64,000 nucleotides of DNA. Origin: Bog-473 sp963745175 (lineage in GTDB: Bacteria; Actinomycetota; Acidimicrobiia; Acidimicrobiales; RAAP-2). Positions 34,594 through 42,213 of the stretch are shown in pieces. The notes beneath the pieces are model-generated. The model did not search any database. It was not told the DNA's origin and worked only from the letters and a program-made list of their open reading frames with translations. The position numbers and the translations under genes were made by a program. The DNA is taken from assembly GCA_963745175.1 (NCBI GenBank), contig CAVUWK010000007.1:186001-250000 (forward strand), read 5' to 3'. Each line of letters begins with the position of its first letter. Position 1 is the first letter of the stretch.

Positions 34594-35475
34594 CTACGCG
34601 ACCTCGCATCGCTTGACGAGTTCGGCGACGACTTCTGGCTGGTCGTGCTGTGGCCAGTGTGCGGCGTCTTGAACCACATGAACCGACGGGTCCCCAAAGA
34701 GGCCCGCGATCTCGGCCCCAAGAGTCGGGGTCAAGTAGCGATCCTTCTCACCAAAGATGATCGAAACCGGGATCTCGAGCCGTCGGAGCGCTCCGCTTTC
34801 GCTAAGAGCATCCTGCCTGTTCAAAGCGCCGAACAGCTCGGCCGTCCAGGCGCGAATGGCGGCGATGGCATCTGGCTGGTCGGCGTCGCCAAAGAACTGC
34901 GGCAGGATCGACTGCACGGCAATGCCCTCGGGGTCGAGGGCATCCATGTCCCACTGGGCGGCGGTGTGCTGGAGCAGCCAGAGGCGCTGGGCGTCGTCGT
35001 TGACCATGGCGTCGGCAAGCGCGGTGAACGCCGGATCGGCAAACAGCCGGATCATCTCGGGAAGCTTGAGCGAAGGTTGGTGCCCAAACATGGTGTTGAG
35101 TAGGACCAGGTGAGCTACCCGCTCGGGGTGCGCGACGGCGAACGTGACTGCGTCGGGACCCGACGCGTCGTGGCCAACCAGCACGGCGCGGGTGATGCCC
35201 AGACCATCGAGCACCGCCTCCAGTTCGGAACCGTGGTCGTCTGAGGACGAACCGATCTTGTCGGTTCGATCGGAGCGCCCGTACCCGAGCCAGTCGAAGG
35301 CCACGACCCGCCTAGGGGACAGGAGGGGTGCGAGCTTGTCGTAGATGCGGTGATCGTCGGGAAAACCGTGCATCAGGACGATCGGCGGTTCCTCGCCGGC
35401 ATAGTCGAGGACGTAGAGGGATCCCCCTCCGTGGTGCACATAGTGCTCATTGACATCTGTGTCGATCTTGCTCAT
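34594..35475 (-). CDS. Alpha/beta hydrolase with an Asp nucleophile
   Basis: A 293-residue hydrolase. HGFPDDHRIYDKL is the oxyanion region, LVGHDASGPDA puts an Asp at the nucleophile position (haloacetate dehalogenase/epoxide hydrolase type), FGEKDRYLTP has the acid and DAAHWPQHDQPE the His. Clear GGAG ribosome-binding site before ATG 35475. It is in the same-strand run with the methyltransferase and MMPL genes, 115 bp from the former. Distinct from, but of the same class as, the hydrolase at 20257. Confidence 0.87.
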   Translation of the reverse strand: MSKIDTDVNEHYVHHGGGSLYVLDYAGEEPPIVLMHGFPDDHRIYDKLAPLLSPRRVVAFDWLGYGRSDRTDKIGSSSDDHGSELEAVLDGLGITRAVLVGHDASGPDAVTFAVAHPERVAHLVLLNTMFGHQPSLKLPEMIRLFADPAFTALADAMVNDDAQRLWLLQHTAAQWDMDALDPEGIAVQSILPQFFGDADQPDAIAAIRAWTAELFGALNRQDALSESGALRRLEIPVSIIFGEKDRYLTPTLGAEIAGLFGDPSVHVVQDAAHWPQHDQPEVVAELVKRCEVA

Positions 35476-35553
35476 AACAGGCTCCTTTTCACGGCACCTC
35501 TCTCCAGAGGCGCGTCGTCTCTCAAGGCCGGCTTGCGGTAGAAGCGATAATCG

Positions 35554-36042
35554 TCACCGACACGACGTCTCCGCTGAGGTTCGAATCTTCTCGTCGAGTT
35601 CGCGGGCGATCGCGTCGATCGCATGCGAACCAAAGGGCGCGAATAGGCTTGATGGTTGGTCGTAGGCGACATGCGCGCTCATGGCGTCTCGGTAGACCGC
35701 CGCGCGGAAAGGTGCATAGAGTCCCGCCGCTGGCTCGACCGCGAGGATCTTCCGAGCAATCACCGGGTTTCCGACGAGATACAGGGTCGCCTGGACCGGA
35801 TCGCCGTTCAGGCTGAACAGAGCTCCCTGATCGACTCGCGCAAGGGCGACGAAGCCTGTTGGGCCAACAGTGCGATCCACGAGAGCCTCGACGGCACGCC
35901 ACGTTGCTTGATCGAGGACGAGTCGGAGAGTGAGGAGCGGATCGAGCAACGGCACCTGTTCGTCGAACCGGCGGCGGGTCTCTTCGAAATCGACGGCGCT
36001 GTCGTGGATCAGGCGGGTTACCTGATAGCTGATGGTGGTCAC
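35554..36042 (-). CDS. DUF302-family protein
   Basis: A 162-residue protein. LYLVGNPVIARKILAVEPAA and VAYDQPSSLFAPFG correspond to the conserved Gly-Asn-Pro and YDxPs of DUF302; function unknown. GTG 36042 is preceded by GGAGG at 3 nt. It is the first gene of the run that ends with MMPL and faces the HxlR regulator across an operator-rich 231-bp gap. No signal peptide is visible. Confidence 0.8.
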   Translation of the reverse strand: MTTISYQVTRLIHDSAVDFEETRRRFDEQVPLLDPLLTLRLVLDQATWRAVEALVDRTVGPTGFVALARVDQGALFSLNGDPVQATLYLVGNPVIARKILAVEPAAGLYAPFRAAVYRDAMSAHVAYDQPSSLFAPFGSHAIDAIARELDEKIRTSAETSCR

Positions 36043-36200
36043 GTTCCTCCAGGGAGATCGTGTGCTAGGTGGTCCGAGCTACCGGCCGGATGAATGCGTC
36101 AAGAGGGTTACGGCGAGCACAGGAGCCGTATCGAGATGGCGGGCCAACGCGGCCGCCCGTAGTGGACCGACAAATCCGGGACTTGTTGGACACGACTCCC

Positions 36201-36228
36201 GTTCTACCACTGAACTTGAGAAAGTCAA
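36201..36228 (-). promoter_or_regulatory. Promoter for the DUF302-MMPL run
   Basis: On the minus strand TTGACT (36228-36223) and TAGAAC (36206-36201) are 16 bp apart, a good vegetative-type promoter. The inferred start is near 36194, leaving about 150 nt of leader. Its -35 element lies within the inverted repeat at 36214-36251. Confidence 0.55.
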
Positions 36229-36251
36229 GTCCTTACTATTGATTCTCAAGT
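36214..36251. promoter_or_regulatory. Inverted repeat, probable HxlR operator
   Basis: Perfect 9-bp arms ACTTGAGAA and TTCTCAAGT, centres 29 bp apart (about three helical turns). Between them is another half-site (TCAAGT). It overlaps the -35 elements of both divergent promoters and so suits a regulator that controls itself and the DUF302-MMPL run. Confidence 0.6.
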
Positions 36252-36267
36252 CGGCGTCTGGCATACT
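36239..36267 (+). promoter_or_regulatory. Leaderless promoter of the HxlR gene
   Basis: TTGATT (36239-36244) and CATACT (36262-36267) are 17 bp apart. Initiation 7 nt after the -10 falls at 36274, the A of the ATG, so the message would be leaderless. This agrees with the absence of a ribosome-binding site. Confidence 0.6.
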
Positions 36268-36273
36268 GCCGGC

Positions 36274-36933
36274 ATGAAGTCGTACAACCACTACTGCGCG
36301 GTGGCCAAGGCGCTCGATGCTGTGGGTGATCGTTGGACCCTGCTCATCATCAGAGAGCTCGTGAGCCAGGGTCCGTGTCGCTACACCGACCTGATGAGTG
36401 GGCTACCTGGAATTGCGACCAACCTCCTAGCCGACCGCTTGGCCTCTTTAGAGGAATCCGGCATCGTTTGGCGTGAGCCGGTTCCGCCGCCCGTCGCTGC
36501 CACGCTGTACCACCTGACCGATACGGGAGCAGACCTCAAGCCGGTACTCGACGCGCTTGGCATATGGGGTGTTCGTTTCATGTCCGAAAAAGACGAAACA
36601 GATCAATTCCGCGGTCACTGGTTCAAGCGTCCGGTCTCGATGTTCCTAAAAGACCGCGCCCCAGATGGGCCTCCGGTCTCCATACAGCTCAGCCCAGAGG
36701 ACTACCCGGCCGTCATCGAGGCTTCGCAAGACGGAATCCGAACGCGACCTGGCAGAGTTGAATCCCCTGATCTTGAACTTGTTGGTCCCCCACATCTCAT
36801 CTTGGGGATCCTCTCGGGTCATTTGAGCATCAAAGAAGCGAAAGCTGAGGGTCTGACGCTGACAGGAAGGATCGCTGTGTTGACTCGGTTGCGCCGAGAC
36901 GACGCAGACGCCTCTGTCGCCAATGCTGTCTGA
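36274..36933 (+). CDS. HxlR-family regulator with an SCP2-like C-terminal domain
   Basis: A 219-residue protein. Residues 1-100 form an HxlR winged helix (YCAVAKALDAVGDRWTLLII, then RYTDLMSGLPGIATNLLADR and YHLTDTGADL). Residues about 115-205 match an SCP2-like sterol/lipid-binding fold (SPDLELVGPPHLILGILSG, then LSIKEAKAEGLTLTGRI). Such two-domain proteins probably sense a lipid-like ligand. The start at ATG 36274 coincides with the inferred transcription start. It is divergent from the DUF302-hydrolase-methyltransferase-MMPL run, which it most likely controls. Confidence 0.9.
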   Translation: MKSYNHYCAVAKALDAVGDRWTLLIIRELVSQGPCRYTDLMSGLPGIATNLLADRLASLEESGIVWREPVPPPVAATLYHLTDTGADLKPVLDALGIWGVRFMSEKDETDQFRGHWFKRPVSMFLKDRAPDGPPVSIQLSPEDYPAVIEASQDGIRTRPGRVESPDLELVGPPHLILGILSGHLSIKEAKAEGLTLTGRIAVLTRLRRDDADASVANAV

Positions 36934-37059
36934 ACCCAGGAATCCGCAAGGTTGTGTGAAGCGGAGGTGGCGAAGTGAGAACCAGCACTGGAGGAACAAC
37001 GTGAAGCTCGATCCCGATAGACGCGATGTGGCGAGACACGCCGACGGGAGATCTTGGTC

Positions 37060-37179
37060 ATGACCGCCTGGCTCGCTTTCGGCCTGGCCGGACTCGCCCT
37101 GACGGTCGCTGGGGTCTCGCTGGGGTTGACCGTCTATCAACTGAGCAGTCAGCGAGGCCGTGACACTCGTGACTTGTGA
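37060..37179 (+). CDS. Candidate one-TM peptide, 39 residues
   Basis: The frame starts MTAWLAFGLAGLALTVAGV, one TM helix, then a short basic tail (SSQRGRDTRDL). A GGGAG ribosome-binding site lies 9 nt before ATG 37060. No family recognised. It follows the HxlR gene by 126 bp and precedes the DUF3995 protein by 70 bp. Its support is the SD and the clean hydrophobic profile. Confidence 0.45.
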   Translation: MTAWLAFGLAGLALTVAGVSLGLTVYQLSSQRGRDTRDL

Positions 37180-37249
37180 GTGCCTGGAGCATCAATGATT
37201 CTCGTCACTGGTGCAGTAGGAACTTCATTGACACGGCTCGAATGCCGGT

Positions 37250-37933
37250 GTGAGAGCGTCGGACCGCTCATCTCGCCAGCTGGACGCACCTGATATCCGT
37301 CATCATCTCGGACTGGCTGCGGCCGCGGCAGCGTTGGTCGCCGGCCTGGCGTATGTGGCGATCAGCGCTTACTGGGCACTCGGCGGCACGTGGCTCCTCG
37401 CTACTGTCAGCTCCTCGCTGGTCACCGCAGACCAAAGCACCGTCGTGGTGATGGCCGTGTGGGCCGCGGTCGTCCTCAAAGGGGTAGGCGCACTACTTCC
37501 GTTCTACCTCTGCCGCTCCGCACCGCCCTCGAAATGGCACGGCCGACTCAGGTTGTTGGCATGGTCAGAAGGCGCGGTACTGACCCTCTACGGGTTGGTC
37601 TTCACCTCGGCGGGTTTACTGCTACAAGCTGGCGTCATCCATCCAGGGAGAGCCGCCGACCGGCGCGCCTTGGTTTGGCACACCTACCTCTGGGATCCGT
37701 GGTTCCTCGTCTGGGGCCTCCTCGTGGTCCTCGCCCTCGCATTGACTCCCGCCAGCCGAACCCGTGCTGCTGGCAACGCTGACCAAGCGTCGGGTGGATC
37801 TCGCTCAGATAGAGGAACTCGTGACAGATTGGTGACCCAGCCTCGATCACAAATGGCCGCACAGCAGAAGAGCCGGCCCAGCGGACCGGCCCTGACCTGC
37901 GGATCTCTGAGTGGCGGGGGTTCAGGACCATGA
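37250..37933 (+). CDS. DUF3995-like integral membrane protein
   Basis: A 227-residue protein with four TM segments and a polar tail of about 50 residues. AISAYWALGGTWLLATVS in TM1 is the DUF3995 signature, and ALVWHTYLWDPWFLVWGLL lies before TM4. Function unknown. GTG 37250 is assumed; no ribosome-binding site is visible and a later start is possible. The low-complexity C-terminal tail may be an extension by readthrough into the adjacent disrupted region, whose first repeat begins at 37939. Confidence 0.65.
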   Translation: MRASDRSSRQLDAPDIRHHLGLAAAAAALVAGLAYVAISAYWALGGTWLLATVSSSLVTADQSTVVVMAVWAAVVLKGVGALLPFYLCRSAPPSKWHGRLRLLAWSEGAVLTLYGLVFTSAGLLLQAGVIHPGRAADRRALVWHTYLWDPWFLVWGLLVVLALALTPASRTRAAGNADQASGGSRSDRGTRDRLVTQPRSQMAAQQKSRPSGPALTCGSLSGGGSGP

Positions 37934-37938
37934 CGCAC

Positions 37939-38000
37939 CCTTCGGGTTACAGACCCGATGAAGTGGCCGGTCAGCGCGCCCTGCATATGCACTGCATAGG
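37939..38000 (+). repeat. tRNA-anticodon-arm-like repeat, copy A
   Basis: It begins CCTTCGGGTTACAGACCCGA, a hairpin like the anticodon arm of the tRNA-fMet gene at 45970-46046, and continues with GGCCGGTC and GCACTGCATA. The second copy at 39792-39850 has the same order of these blocks. It includes the palindrome TGCATATGCA at 37982-37991. Confidence 0.5.
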
Positions 38001-38064
38001 GCACTCGCCTGCTCAATTTTCTGCTCTCCCGGGACTTGGTCCCGAGAAACTCCCCCCTTTTGAG

Positions 38065-38088
38065 ACCTTCGGGTTCTGGGCCCGAACG
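38065..38088 (+). repeat. tRNA-anticodon-arm-like hairpin, copy A2
   Basis: ACCTTCGGGTT and CCCGAA bracket a 7-nt loop with a perfect stem. On the reverse strand it reads as an anticodon arm followed by GAAGGTC, as in the tRNA-fMet gene, but with a different loop. It is too short to be a tRNA gene. Confidence 0.4.
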
Positions 38089-38139
38089 TTGAGAGCGACC
38101 ATCCAGAGGGAGATGCCTCTACCGCATATACTCTTGCTA

Positions 38140-38723
38140 ATGACGCAAGACGTAGACCTAGAAGACGTGGTGCGCAGCCGGATCAGGGGGTTGACGAGTG
38201 GCTCGAGGGTGGTCCCTCGACGACCTCGCTCGCCACTGCCACCTGAGCCCCTCAAACTTGAGCCGTATCGAGACGGGCCACCGAAGAATTGCTCTCGATC
38301 AACTCCTCCCGATCGCGCGGGCGTTAGGGACCACGCTCGATCAACTGTTGGAATCGGTGGATGACGACGACGTCGTCATCCGGCCCCAGCGCGACGTCGC
38401 GCGAGGGATGACTACCTGGCTGTTGACGCCCCGGGAACGAGGTCCCCACGGGGTGACCGTTGCCAAGATTCGCGCCAAACCAGCGGCTCGAAGCGGGGAG
38501 CAAGGTGCTCCGCGTGCATCCCGGTAGAGAGTGGTTCACCGTGCTTTCGGGGACCGCCAGTTTGCAACTGGGCGAGCGGACCATCCTCGTGAAGGCGGGT
38601 CAAGCGGCGGAATTTTCGACCATGACCCCTCACGCCTTCAGCGCCCACGGCGGTCCGGTCGAGGTCCTCTGCATCTTCGACCATGACGGTGAGAAAGCTC
38701 ATCTGCGTCCCTCCACAACCTGA
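38140..38723 (+). pseudogene. XRE-cupin transcriptional regulator, two frameshifts
   Basis: Three frames must be joined. ATG 38140 gives MTQDVDLEDVVRSRIRGL; after one extra base near 38197 the HTH follows (VARGWSLDDLARHCHLSPSN, then LSRIETGHRRIALDQLLPIA); after a second shift near 38462 the cupin domain follows (LRVHPGREWFTVLSGTASLQ, then LVKAGQAAEFSTMTPHAF). Together they make a normal 190-residue XRE-cupin regulator. Removal of one base at each point would restore it, so decay is recent or the assembly has errors here. Confidence 0.8.
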
Positions 38724-38872
38724 GTCCGTTTCAGGGTGGCCAAGGAGGGTGGGCGAACCTCAGGCCTTCCGCACGTGGGCTACCTCAAGTCTCGGAGGAA
38801 TGCGACAGGACTCGTCTTGCGTCTTTGGCAAGACTACATGCCTCAACAGCATCAGCCGCTTACGATACGTAT

Positions 38873-39737
38873 ATGGAACATGCGCACGCTGGTCATACCG
38901 GTAATGGCTCAAGAGGTTCGTCGGAGGGCCTTGGATCCCTCGCTGAGATGTTGGACCTCGACGCGGAGATCACACGGTCCTACTGGGACGAAGTCATGAG
39001 ATGGATAGAGCAAGCCATTCCCACAAACGTTCGCCGCATCGTCGACTTGGGTGCAGGGACAGGCGCTGGAACGTTCGCGCTGTCCAGGAGATTCGACCAT
39101 GCCGAGGTCGTCGCCGTTGACGCGTCAGATGAGATGCTGGAACGAGTTCGCGAAAAGGCACTGGACTGCGGACTTACAGAGCGAATCAGAACAGTCCAGG
39201 CAGACCTCGACACCGACTGGCCAGAAACCGGTCTAGTGGATCTCACTTGGGCATCAATGTTCATGCATCACCTCACCGATGTCGACGGCGTGCTCCAACG
39301 TATCCACGCCGCCACCCGCGACGGCGGTCTGATTGTCATCGCAGAGTTCACCGACCCACTGCGCTTCCTGCCCGATGATCTCGGGTTCGGCGAACCAGGC
39401 CTAGAAGGCCGCTGTATCGAAGCATTCAAGGGGGAGCGGTCTTCGATCACTACCCAACTTCGGTCTGGAGTGGGGTCGACGCTTGGAGAAAGCCGGATTC
39501 TCAGCGATCGAGGAGCGCGGATTCGAACTGGAAGGAGATAGCACTGACCCCGGCCGTCTTGCCCGATATGCACGACTGTGGCTTGAACGCGTCAGTTCGG
39601 CAGCGGCCCCACACCTATCATCCGACGATCTCTCCGTACTGAAGGAACTTCTCGCAGACACTGGACCGCACTCGCTCGAGGAACGGAGTGATCTGCACAT
39701 GCACGGCTCACGCGTGGTCGTGCGAGCAGCAAAGTAA
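38873..39737 (+). pseudogene. SAM-dependent methyltransferase, two frameshifts
   Basis: Starting at ATG 38873 the frame gives motif I RRIVDLGAGTGAGTFALSRR, VVAVDASDEML and WASMFMHHLTDVDGVL, an ordinary class I methyltransferase. Near 39433 (a run of five G) it moves to a frame reading FDHYPTSVWSGVDA, and near 39483 to one reading LEKAGFSAIEERGFELEGD and running to the stop at 39737. The complete product would have about 287 residues. It directly follows the broken XRE-cupin gene. Confidence 0.75.
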
Positions 39738-39791
39738 AAAGCATTTGTGGATCACCCGCCGAGAGTCCCCGGAAACCCGCCGTGAGCGCGA

Positions 39792-39850
39792 CCTTCGGGT
39801 TCGTGACCCGACGAACCCGGTTGGCCGGTCTCATGCGTGCGCACTGCATA
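39792..39850 (+). repeat. tRNA-anticodon-arm-like repeat, copy B
   Basis: CCTTCGGGTT and GACCCGACGAA here, with 13 nt (CGACCTTCGGGTT) identical to the tRNA-fMet gene, then GGCCGGTC and GCACTGCATA as in copy A. With copy A it brackets the two broken genes between 38 and 39.8 kb. Confidence 0.5.
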
Positions 39851-39878
39851 TATAATCGGCCCAGACCTGCACACACTG

Positions 39879-39891
39879 TTGGTGGCGGGGG
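39879..39891 (+). repeat. Exact copy of the tRNA-fMet 3' end, candidate att site
   Basis: TTGGTGGCGGGGG is identical to 45969-45981, the CCA end and 3' acceptor strand of the tRNA-fMet gene. A 3'-end duplicate of a tRNA is the usual mark of a tyrosine-recombinase attachment site. The two copies enclose about 6.1 kb. Confidence 0.5.
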
Positions 39892-39929
39892 CCCGATATA
39901 AGCGTTAACTACGACCAAATCCCTGACGG

Positions 39930-40458
39930 TGCCGGAGATGCCCTGCTGTGGCTGGACGACGAAACTGTCGCCTGACCAGCGCGGCGGCGTAGCCGCGGAA
40001 TTGGGGCCCAGGGGGTGGGCTCGGTCGATCAGCTCGCTTTCGGTGGGCCACTGACCGAGATACCAAGCGCGCAGAACAACGGTGCGCAGGCCGACATCGC
40101 CAGCAGGGAGTACATCGGGTCGACGCACTTCGTGGAGGAGGAACATCTGCGCCGACCAGGATCCGATGCCCCGCAGCGCCATTGGTCGTCTTGCCGCCAA
40201 GGTGTCCTCGTCGGTGCGCAGGGCCTCCAGATCGATGGCGCCAGTTAGGGCTCCGTCGGCCAGGGCGCGGGCTTCCGCTGCGGACGGGCCGGCGGCGCGC
40301 AGCTGCTCGCTGCCGAGGTCGGCCAATGCCTGCGGCGTCAGAGGCGAGGCGTTGGCCACGGTGTAGAGGGGAGCGTAGATAGTGAAGGCGGCGACCGTAG
40401 AGATTCGCTGACCTACGGCCGGTCCGGACGCCTCCCGGAGTATCCCTCGGTGCGTCGC
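39930..40458 (-). pseudogene. AlkA-type DNA glycosylase remnant
   Basis: The minus-strand frame reads ILREASGPAVGQRISTVAAF, then LRGIGSWSAQMFLLHE with the HhH motif and LPAGDVGLRTVV with the catalytic Asp, and ends in a degraded WSGDSFVV region. The N-terminal half is missing: an in-frame TGA lies at 40459-40461. No start with a ribosome-binding site is visible, and the frame reads on past the family end into the tRNA-like repeats. Related to the intact gene at 8404-9102. Confidence 0.7.
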
Positions 40459-40550
40459 TCATGGTCTGGGCTGACCCTCTTCCAGCCTCGAAGGCGCCGG
40501 TTCCTTGCCCGCCACCATGCCTGAACGCGCCAACTCGGCCTCGTCCTTCA

Positions 40551-42029
40551 TTACCACTTCGAGGTCCCCTCACCGACGGTGAGGACGTCGCGGCGCGATG
40601 GCACCCTCCCCGGGAGCACAAAGCTGACGATCGCGGTGGCCAGGCAGAGGGCGGCAGCGATGATCAGGGCCACCTTGAAGCCGCCCACGTCCGGCAGGGC
40701 CTGGCCGGGCGGGGTGTGGGCCAACAGCACTGCGGCGCTGAGCGCACTTCCCACCGCCTGCCCGATGCTGCGCACCACTTGGTAGAAGCCGGTAGCGCTC
40801 CCGGTCTCGCTCTGGGCGACGGCCCGGACGATGAACCTGGGCATCGTCCCCGTGGTGAAGCCGACGGCCAGGCCGCAGATGGCACTAGTGACGAACGCCT
40901 CCCACAGGGCCGAGTGTTCGAAGGCGAAGAACAATGCCGCCAAGGCAAACACCACCGAGCCGAGCGGGATCATGGTCCGGGCGCCGAAGCGTCGCTCGTA
41001 GACGACCAAAAGGCGGTTGGAAACAAAACTGCCTGCCGACAGCGGCAGCAGGACCAGCCCGGACACCACCAGCGAAGCGCCGAACCCGAAGCCAGCCGAC
41101 AGCGGGATCTGGACGAATACGACGATGATCGGCAAGAGCAGGTAGAAGGCGATGGCGATGAGGAAGCCGGATGCATCGGCGGTGAGCACCGAGCGGTTAC
41201 GGACCTGGCGCAGGCTGACCAGCGGCTCAGTGCAGCGCAGCTCGTAGGGGATCCAGACCGCGAGAAGCACCACCGACGCCACAATGACACCGAGCGAGCG
41301 CGCCGAGGTCCAACCCCAGCCTCCCCCTTCGCTGAGCACGACGGATATCCCGATGATCACCAGGCTGAGCAGACTGGCCCCCACGACGTCGAAGCGCCGG
41401 GAGGGGGCCGCATCGCGGGGCGGCAGGACCAGCGCCGCGAGGATGAGGGCTCCGGCCACGGTGATGGCACCGAACCAGTACGCCGCCCGGAAGTTCAGGA
41501 CCTGGGCGATCAGCCCGGTCACTGGATAACCGAGACCGACGCCAATGGCAGTGGAGACCGAGAGGGTGGCGATGGTCCGCTGGGCGGACTCCGGTGACAG
41601 GTTCCGGCGGGCGATCGCCATGGCCACCGGCAAGAGCCCGAGGCCCACCCCTTGGAGGGCTCGGCCGATGATCAACTCGGTGAACCCAGTGGACACCGCC
41701 GAGATCACACAGCCCACGACGACCGAGGCGAGGGCAAAGAGGATGACGGTCCTCTGGCGGGACCCGTCGCCCAGCCGCCCCATCACCGGCGTCGCCAGAG
41801 CACCGGTCAGAAGGGTGATGGTGAGGATCCACTCTCCGGTGCTCAACGACACCCCGTCCGCCCGCGACAGGGTCGGGACGAGGTTGGCGCCGAGGCTCGA
41901 CACCACCGACATCAAGGATCCGGACAGCACCAGGGTCGGCACCAGAAGCCGTCGACGGAGCGAAGTGAGGTCATCCGCCCCGATGGGGTCCGATGGACCG
42001 CTCTCGTCTGACTCGACAGTCGTCAACAT
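40551..42029 (-). CDS. MFS drug-efflux-type transporter
   Basis: A 492-residue MFS protein with 13-14 predicted TM segments of the DHA2/EmrB type. VMGRLGDGSRQRTV is the loop 2-3 signature, ALQGVGLGLLPVAMAIARR is TM4, and GLGYPVTGLIAQVLNFRAAY holds the antiporter motif C region. It probably exports hydrophobic drugs or metabolites by proton antiport. The gene is intact although its surroundings are full of broken genes. ATG 42029 is followed by a polar leader (VESDESGPSDP). Confidence 0.88.
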   Translation of the reverse strand: MLTTVESDESGPSDPIGADDLTSLRRRLLVPTLVLSGSLMSVVSSLGANLVPTLSRADGVSLSTGEWILTITLLTGALATPVMGRLGDGSRQRTVILFALASVVVGCVISAVSTGFTELIIGRALQGVGLGLLPVAMAIARRNLSPESAQRTIATLSVSTAIGVGLGYPVTGLIAQVLNFRAAYWFGAITVAGALILAALVLPPRDAAPSRRFDVVGASLLSLVIIGISVVLSEGGGWGWTSARSLGVIVASVVLLAVWIPYELRCTEPLVSLRQVRNRSVLTADASGFLIAIAFYLLLPIIVVFVQIPLSAGFGFGASLVVSGLVLLPLSAGSFVSNRLLVVYERRFGARTMIPLGSVVFALAALFFAFEHSALWEAFVTSAICGLAVGFTTGTMPRFIVRAVAQSETGSATGFYQVVRSIGQAVGSALSAAVLLAHTPPGQALPDVGGFKVALIIAAALCLATAIVSFVLPGRVPSRRDVLTVGEGTSKW

Positions 42030-42213
42030 AGGGGTGCTCCCACATTCACCATCACCTGATGTCCGCCATTAATGGGGTTAGCTGGCCCACGTCTTGAGCC
42101 AGCTAACCCGTCGGCATTCCCAGATCAGGGCGTTGTGACACCGCGCCTGAGATGCCCCATAACCGCGGAACGCGCACCGATTGGGATACCACCGACGAGG
42201 TCCGCGCTCCTCG

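Noticed and set aside
37936..38010. tRNA gene suggested by the anticodon-arm-like hairpin
   Set aside because: Only the anticodon arm and the bases after it are present, without acceptor, D or T arms, and the loop lacks U33. Treated as a repeat.
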